The notes beneath the pieces are model-generated. The model did not search any database, had not been told where the DNA came from, and saw nothing but the letters and a program-made list of their open reading frames with translations. A program made the position numbers and the translations under genes. Below, one piece after another: positions 6,101-9,077 of a stretch of DNA of 9,077 nt. The stretch is from Fimbriiglobus sp. (GTDB taxonomy: Bacteria; Planctomycetota; Planctomycetia; Gemmatales; Gemmataceae). How positions within the stretch are numbered: the first letter of the stretch is position 1; the number at the start of each line of letters is the position of its first letter. The stretch is from assembly GCA_025352585.1 (NCBI GenBank), contig JANXTD010000117.1, positions 1 through 9,077 on the forward strand. Direction: 5' to 3'.

Positions 6101-8972
6101 CAGCGACCAGGGCCGCGTGACCCCGGTGGCGCTGACCGTCGCGGCCTCGACCGTCGGCGCGGGCGCGGCGGACAACCTGTTCGCCCCCGGCGGCGTGCTG
6201 GACTACTTCGGACTGGCGCAGGGGACGTTGCGCATCGACCTGGGGACGCAGGCGGTCGGCGGCAACGTCGTCAACGTCCAATCGACCTCGGCCGGGACGA
6301 CGCAACTCTTCGGCAGCAACGGCGCGGACGCCTTCGTCCTCAACGGCACCGCCGGCGGGGCCGGGACCGGCGACCTGTCCGGGCTGTCCGGCACCGTCTC
6401 GATCGACGGCCGCGGCGCGGACAACGCGCTGACCGTCAGCGACTTCGGCGCGACCTCGGGCAACGCCAACGTCAACGTCGTCGGCGGCCAAATCCTCGGC
6501 TTCGCGGGGCCGACCGACGCCGCGGTCGTCGCCTACTCCAACGTCGCCACGCTGGCGGTCATGGGCTCGAACCTCGGGACGCTCGCCGAGAGCTTCCGCA
6601 TCGACAACCCCGCCGCGCCGCTGACCCTCTCGAACAACGACGGCGCGGACACCCTCAACGTCCGCGCGGCCAGCAAGCCGGTGACGCTTACCGGCGGCCC
6701 CGGCTCGGTCGTCTTCCGCGTCACCAGCAGCGCCGGCGACAGCCTCGACGGCGACCTGCTCGGCATCGTCGCCGCGGTGGCGGTCAACGCCGGCGCGGGG
6801 ACCAGCCAGCTCGTCGTGAGCAACTTCGGCAACCCGGTCGGCTCGGTGTACGCCGTCGGGATCACGACCGCCGGGGTCAACACGATCGCCGGGGCGACGG
6901 CGCAGCCGATCACCTTCTCGACGACCGGCCGCTTCGCCGGCACCGACGGCAACGGCATCTGGCTGCGCGGCTCCAACGCCGGCAACGACACGTTCAACCT
7001 CGGCCTCACGCTCGGGAGCGGCTCGCAGACGGCGATCGACGGCGACGGCGGCAACGACGTCTTCAACGTCACCGCCGACAGCTTGGGCGCGGGCGGCGTC
7101 GTGACCGTGCGGGGCGGCACCGGCTCGAACGTCGTCGCGGTCGATTCGGGCAACTTCGGCGTCACCGCCGACACGCTGACGGTCGTCGGCGGCGGCACGA
7201 CGCGGCTGGCCGTGTACGGCTTCGCGGTGACGGACATCGTCACGCCGGCCGTGACGCTCACCGACACCGTCAACGGCACGGTCACCGGCATCGGCAAGCC
7301 GATCCGCTTCAACACGCTGAGCTTCCTCGACTACGACGCCCGCGGCGGCCGCAACAACTTCGCCTACCGCGACGCCACCAACGCGTCGTTCGGCTCGGTC
7401 GCCAACCCCGGCGCGGGGATCGTCTACCAGCCCAAGGGGCCGACCAGCGGCGAGATCCGCCTCGCCGGCGTCGGCCCGGTCGTCAACTTCGTCAACGTCA
7501 ACGGCACCGACGCCGCCGGCCTCACGATCGACGGCGACGCCAACCGCACCGGGGCGCGCGACACGCTCACCGTCGTCGGCGTCAGCGACACCGGCCTCGG
7601 CGTCGCCGGGGCGCTCGCCGGCAGTACGGCGGGCAACGGCGCGGACACCTTCGACATCAGCGACCAGGCCGTGGTCATCTCGAACGAGTCGCTCGGCCAG
7701 TTGCGCACCGTCGCGGCGGTCCCCTTGACCGTCCGCACGCTGATCGTCCAGGGCGGCAACGAGGCGGTCCGGGGCGACACCTTCAACGTCACGCCCTCCT
7801 CGACCCTCGACATCCTCGTGGACGGGCAGGGGCCGACCCGCAAGCGCGACGGCAACACGCTCAAGGTCAACACCGGCGAGGCGACCCACCTCGAGCGGTC
7901 AAACAACGCCTTCTTCGGCACGCCGCAGACGCGGGTCGTGACCGACAGCGGCGCGGCGGTCGCCTTCAAGAACTTCCCCAACGCCTCCGGGGTGCGCAGC
8001 ATCTTCGCGGTCGGTGCGGACGCCGGCGGCGGCCCGCGCGTGCGGGTCTACGACGCGGTCACCAAGGAGGTGCTGTTCGACCGCTTCGTCTACGACCCCA
8101 ACTTCACCGGCGGCGTGCGCGTGGCGACCGGCGACGTGACCGGCGACGGCGTGCCGGACCTGATCGTCGCGGCCGGGATCGGCGGCGGCCCGCACATCCA
8201 GGTCTTCGACGGCATCACCTTCCAGCCGGTGTCGAGCTTCTTCGCCTACGAATCGACCTTCACCGGCGGCACGTTCGTCGCGGTCGGCGACCTCAACGGC
8301 GACGGCGTCGGCGACGTGGTGGTCGGCTCGGGCAACGGCGGCGGGCCGGTCGTCAAGGTGTTCGACGGGGCCGGCCGGGCGCTGACCGCGTTCTTCGCCT
8401 ACGACAAGGGCTTCCGCGGCGGGGTGCGGGTGGCGGCGGGCGACGTGAACGGCGACGGCAAGGACGACATCGTGACGGGGGCCGGCCCCGGCGGCGGACC
8501 GCACGTGCGGGTGTTCAACGCCTCGGACCTGCGCATCCTGACGCAGTACATGGCCTTTGACCCGAGTTACACCGGCGGAGTCTACGTGACGGCCGGCGAC
8601 GTGAACGGCGACGGCACCGCGGACGTGGTCGTCGGCCCCGGCACCGACGCCTTGCCGCAGATCAGCATCCGCGACAGCCGCACCGGCTCGGTGACGCCGC
8701 TGGGCATCTTCGACATCGGCGTGGTCTCCAACCCCGACCCGCTGCCGGCGACCGATAGCGCCGTGCTCAGCGCCCAAGGCGGCAGCGTGGAGTTGGGCGG
8801 CCTGCGGGTGGCCGTGGCGGACTTGAACGCGACCGGGGTCAAGCAGATCGTCGTGAGTCGCGGCCCCGGCAACGTGTCGCGGGTGCGGACGTACACCGTC
8901 GGCCCGCTGGCCGAGGCCGGCAACTTCCTGGCGTTCGAGGCCGAGTTCACCGGCGGCGTCTACGTGGGGTAA
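3132..8972 (+). CDS. Giant exported-type multidomain beta protein (Asp-box propeller, RTX-like middle, FG-GAP C-terminus)
   Basis: A 1946-residue protein. Residues 20-30 (LEALEAREVLA) match the L-E-x-L-E-x-R-x-x-L-[AS] motif common at the N-terminus of very large planctomycete surface proteins; no hydrophobic signal peptide precedes it. Residues 35-897 form an Asp-box/BNR-like propeller region: Asp boxes STDNGTTF (208-215), SANLGANW (314-321) and THDAGANF (779-786), plus NDGGVYR (510-516), GGTQDTG (553-559) and GGDGGQ (580-585). A small module at 344-402 resembles the E1 FCCH domain. Residues 900-1620 are Gly/Asn/Asp/Thr-rich beta sequence with scattered G-x-D-x-[LF] motifs, one (950-958, GGDGADTLT) fitting the RTX nonapeptide. 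Residues 1624-1946 are FG-GAP/VCBS-like repeats with calcium loops. This suggests a surface or secreted structural or adhesive protein. Asp boxes are structural, so they do not imply sialidase or GH74 activity, and I see no catalytic set. The GTG start is supported by AGAGG 8 nt upstream. The gene stands alone, divergent from its left neighbour. Confidence 0.88.
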   Translation: MARNLWRRSGSVAHLSRLSLEALEAREVLAIVQTGLPTWLAAGPNRTTEAQVTGLQGTFSDPVSGAVSSVIPNPLDGNVAFIGATGGGVWRTTNLQDADPVYKPLTDQLPSLSVSTMDLNPTNPNQLLVGLGDKSAASGFRGIVVGDLVGLYATDNALDDSPTFRVIGGQNGEFVNMTINSVIVRTNYMLVAAVDRDGTTAREGIFLSTDNGTTFRILDGTGGLPAQVGGGRYTFDLRADPANPSRVYAIGQRGLFRTDDILAATPTWVNVTDPRMTLNPASSNAKLAIHNSAAGNIIYAAIADASALSGLFWSANLGANWTLMDTPTSLGTLQGVQNVKAGAPITITSPGHNLATGDTVVVSGVTGDLGANGVWTVTVTAGNTFTLDQSVSTGVYTGGGTFQKEFGVHTGGQAFTHFALAADPVDPALIYVAGDRQDLQVFNGTPNGVGARNFTANILRGNRTVPSGFNAFAPSPQWQPITDNNALGTAPHADARSLAFDPLGNLYNGNDGGVYRRALPASDNAAWTSVIGNLAVAQFNSVSYDSVNNVAFGGTQDTGAAEQTSGTGAAGNVTWTTISGGDGGQSAVDNTSTPGSSIRYTMSNNLGSLQSRQFNSKNVQIGPAHRVRLSSPVDPTPYSGIDDFGSSFTTKYVLNAVDARLFLLGQGNVFEDNNPAGFAGDVVALVTPPGMKGYSTALAYGGRQNGLDLARIAYVGTDAGELFVRGAAGGFLPVTVPGAGEIRSVVLDPDDWRTAYVLRGTVQTGLGGIPFNPSRVFVTHDAGANFTELTENLYSKSYDVNGNLTNGLSSNVTVLGLWDPTPRGAAGGGGAVLIAAGAGGVYRYVPSIQAVPGAGWSQYGTGLPSAFVATLAVNGNRLTVGTMGRGVFEIPDISPTITVAAQVTVQGTAGDDNFTFGGSGTTAGSVFVSDGQGNSLFVNRNTGASFSFVGGDGADTLTLASSGQTGGNLQFFTGHVNASMGNNPGDTIVVSDQGRVTPVALTVAASTVGAGAADNLFAPGGVLDYFGLAQGTLRIDLGTQAVGGNVVNVQSTSAGTTQLFGSNGADAFVLNGTAGGAGTGDLSGLSGTVSIDGRGADNALTVSDFGATSGNANVNVVGGQILGFAGPTDAAVVAYSNVATLAVMGSNLGTLAESFRIDNPAAPLTLSNNDGADTLNVRAASKPVTLTGGPGSVVFRVTSSAGDSLDGDLLGIVAAVAVNAGAGTSQLVVSNFGNPVGSVYAVGITTAGVNTIAGATAQPITFSTTGRFAGTDGNGIWLRGSNAGNDTFNLGLTLGSGSQTAIDGDGGNDVFNVTADSLGAGGVVTVRGGTGSNVVAVDSGNFGVTADTLTVVGGGTTRLAVYGFAVTDIVTPAVTLTDTVNGTVTGIGKPIRFNTLSFLDYDARGGRNNFAYRDATNASFGSVANPGAGIVYQPKGPTSGEIRLAGVGPVVNFVNVNGTDAAGLTIDGDANRTGARDTLTVVGVSDTGLGVAGALAGSTAGNGADTFDISDQAVVISNESLGQLRTVAAVPLTVRTLIVQGGNEAVRGDTFNVTPSSTLDILVDGQGPTRKRDGNTLKVNTGEATHLERSNNAFFGTPQTRVVTDSGAAVAFKNFPNASGVRSIFAVGADAGGGPRVRVYDAVTKEVLFDRFVYDPNFTGGVRVATGDVTGDGVPDLIVAAGIGGGPHIQVFDGITFQPVSSFFAYESTFTGGTFVAVGDLNGDGVGDVVVGSGNGGGPVVKVFDGAGRALTAFFAYDKGFRGGVRVAAGDVNGDGKDDIVTGAGPGGGPHVRVFNASDLRILTQYMAFDPSYTGGVYVTAGDVNGDGTADVVVGPGTDALPQISIRDSRTGSVTPLGIFDIGVVSNPDPLPATDSAVLSAQGGSVELGGLRVAVADLNATGVKQIVVSRGPGNVSRVRTYTVGPLAEAGNFLAFEAEFTGGVYVG
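4161..4337 (+). other. E1-FCCH-like beta module inserted in the propeller
   Basis: Residues 344-402 of the giant protein begin PITITSPGHNLATGDTVVVSG and end with TFTLDQSV..GVYTGGGTF. This order (T-S-x-G-H-x-L-x-T-G-D, then N-G-x-W-T-V-T, then T-F-T-L-D, then Y-T-G-G-G) is the one usually reported for bacterial and phage proteins as an E1 FCCH-like domain. It interrupts the propeller between an Asp-box blade (314-321) and the HFALAADPVDPALIYVAGD blade. In bacteria the module is a small beta-barrel decoration and does not imply ubiquitin chemistry. Assigned from memory of the motif pattern. Confidence 0.55.
5841..7990 (+). other. RTX-like, Gly/Asp/Asn-rich beta region
   Basis: Residues about 904-1620 lack propeller motifs. 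They contain isolated G-[AND]-D-x-[LF] units with the Asp at residues 911 or 912, 955, 1066, 1097, 1173, 1286, 1309 and 1505. Typical forms are GADTL, GNDTF, GNDVF and GADTF, each followed by alternating hydrophobic residues. True RTX proteins carry such nonapeptides in tight tandem for a calcium beta-roll; here they are tens to about 200 residues apart. The region is better described as a degenerate beta-helix or beta-sandwich stalk with occasional possible calcium turns. Confidence 0.5.
8001..8972 (+). repeat. Six FG-GAP/VCBS-like repeats at the protein C-terminus
   Basis: The repeat unit is about 51-52 residues: F-T-G-G-V-x-V-A-x-G-D-V-N-G-D-G-x-x-D-[IV]-V-x-G-x-G-x-G-G-G-P-x-V-x-V-F-D-G, then F-F-A-Y-D. 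Calcium-loop aspartates begin at residues 1668, 1720, 1771 and 1823 (spacing 52, 51, 52). A fifth, degenerate loop begins at 1897 after a longer unit of 74 residues. A leading half-unit at 1624-1667 has the GGGPRVRVYD part but no loop. At DNA level a 22-bp stretch encoding GDVNGDG is identical at 8439-8460 and 8595-8616, which points to duplication or strong codon constraint. FG-GAP repeats form calcium-binding beta-propellers as in integrin alpha chains. Confidence 0.8.
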
Positions 8973-9077
8973 GTCCCCGGCGAACTCCGAAAACAATTCG
9001 CGCCGCCGAGACGCAAGAGTCGCGGAGAAAACCATAGGAGTTACGCAGTTGGGACCCTGGGTAGTTTGCGAAGTGCT
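8973..9077. other. Downstream non-coding tail
   Basis: The 105 bp after the TAA at 8970-8972 contain no gene that I can support. Base composition drops clearly relative to the gene. CTCCG near 8986 and CGGAG near 9023 are complementary but far apart, and no stem followed by a T-run is present, so I cannot call a terminator. The stretch from about 9035 (ATAGGAGTTACGCAG) to the edge looks like a dispersed-repeat or insertion-sequence end, but this cannot be tested here. Confidence 0.35.

Noticed and set aside
5427..7889. 820-residue open frame on the minus strand
   Set aside because: Same reason: low-complexity V/A/D/R/G sequence with no motif, antisense to Gly/Asn/Asp-rich codons of the giant protein.
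8001..8972. Possible CRISPR-like or tandem DNA array suggested by regular spacing of about 155 bp
   Set aside because: The period is 51-52 codons in frame and corresponds to FG-GAP protein repeats, with diverged DNA between conserved loops.
8973..9077. Rho-independent terminator for the giant gene
   Set aside because: No compact stem followed by a T-run is present; complementary CTCCG/CGGAG are more than 30 nt apart.

Overview
The window is GC-rich and most resembles a planctomycete of the Gemmata type. This rests on three things: a giant secreted-type protein with an N-terminal L-E-x-L-E-x-R-x-x-L-A signature, its Asp-box propeller plus FG-GAP architecture, and strongly GC-ending codons. 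The taxonomic call is inference from protein style; no rRNA or other marker gene is present.

Layout: Positions 1-93 are non-coding. They hold a perfect 13-bp inverted repeat, a short degenerate heptamer array and a four-tract G-run on the minus strand, all just after the stop of a leftward gene. Positions 94-1146 (minus) encode a family 2 glycosyltransferase of the rhamnosyltransferase-like type. Positions 1219-2724 (minus; a GTG start at 2793 is possible) encode a membrane-anchored HEAT-repeat protein. The two leftward genes are 72 bp apart and probably share a transcript. Positions 2725-3131 are a divergent intergenic region with no gene. Positions 3132-8972 (plus) hold one 1946-residue multidomain protein covering about two thirds of the window. 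The last 105 bp are non-coding and visibly less GC-rich than the gene before them.

The large protein reads, in order: a planctomycete-type N-terminal motif without a classical signal peptide; a long Asp-box (BNR-like) beta-propeller region with a small E1-FCCH-like beta module inserted; about 700 residues of Gly/Asn/Asp/Thr-rich beta sequence with scattered RTX-like G-x-D-x-[LF] motifs; and a C-terminal set of FG-GAP/VCBS-like calcium-loop repeats that stops exactly after the strand that would close the propeller. It is probably an exported cell-surface or extracellular structural/adhesive protein, but no enzymatic activity can be assigned. The leftward pair suggests envelope glycan assembly (glycosyltransferase) next to a membrane-tethered scaffold (HEAT protein). 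No functional link between the leftward pair and the large protein can be shown from this sequence.

I found no CRISPR array, tRNA, rRNA, transposase or recognisable defence system.
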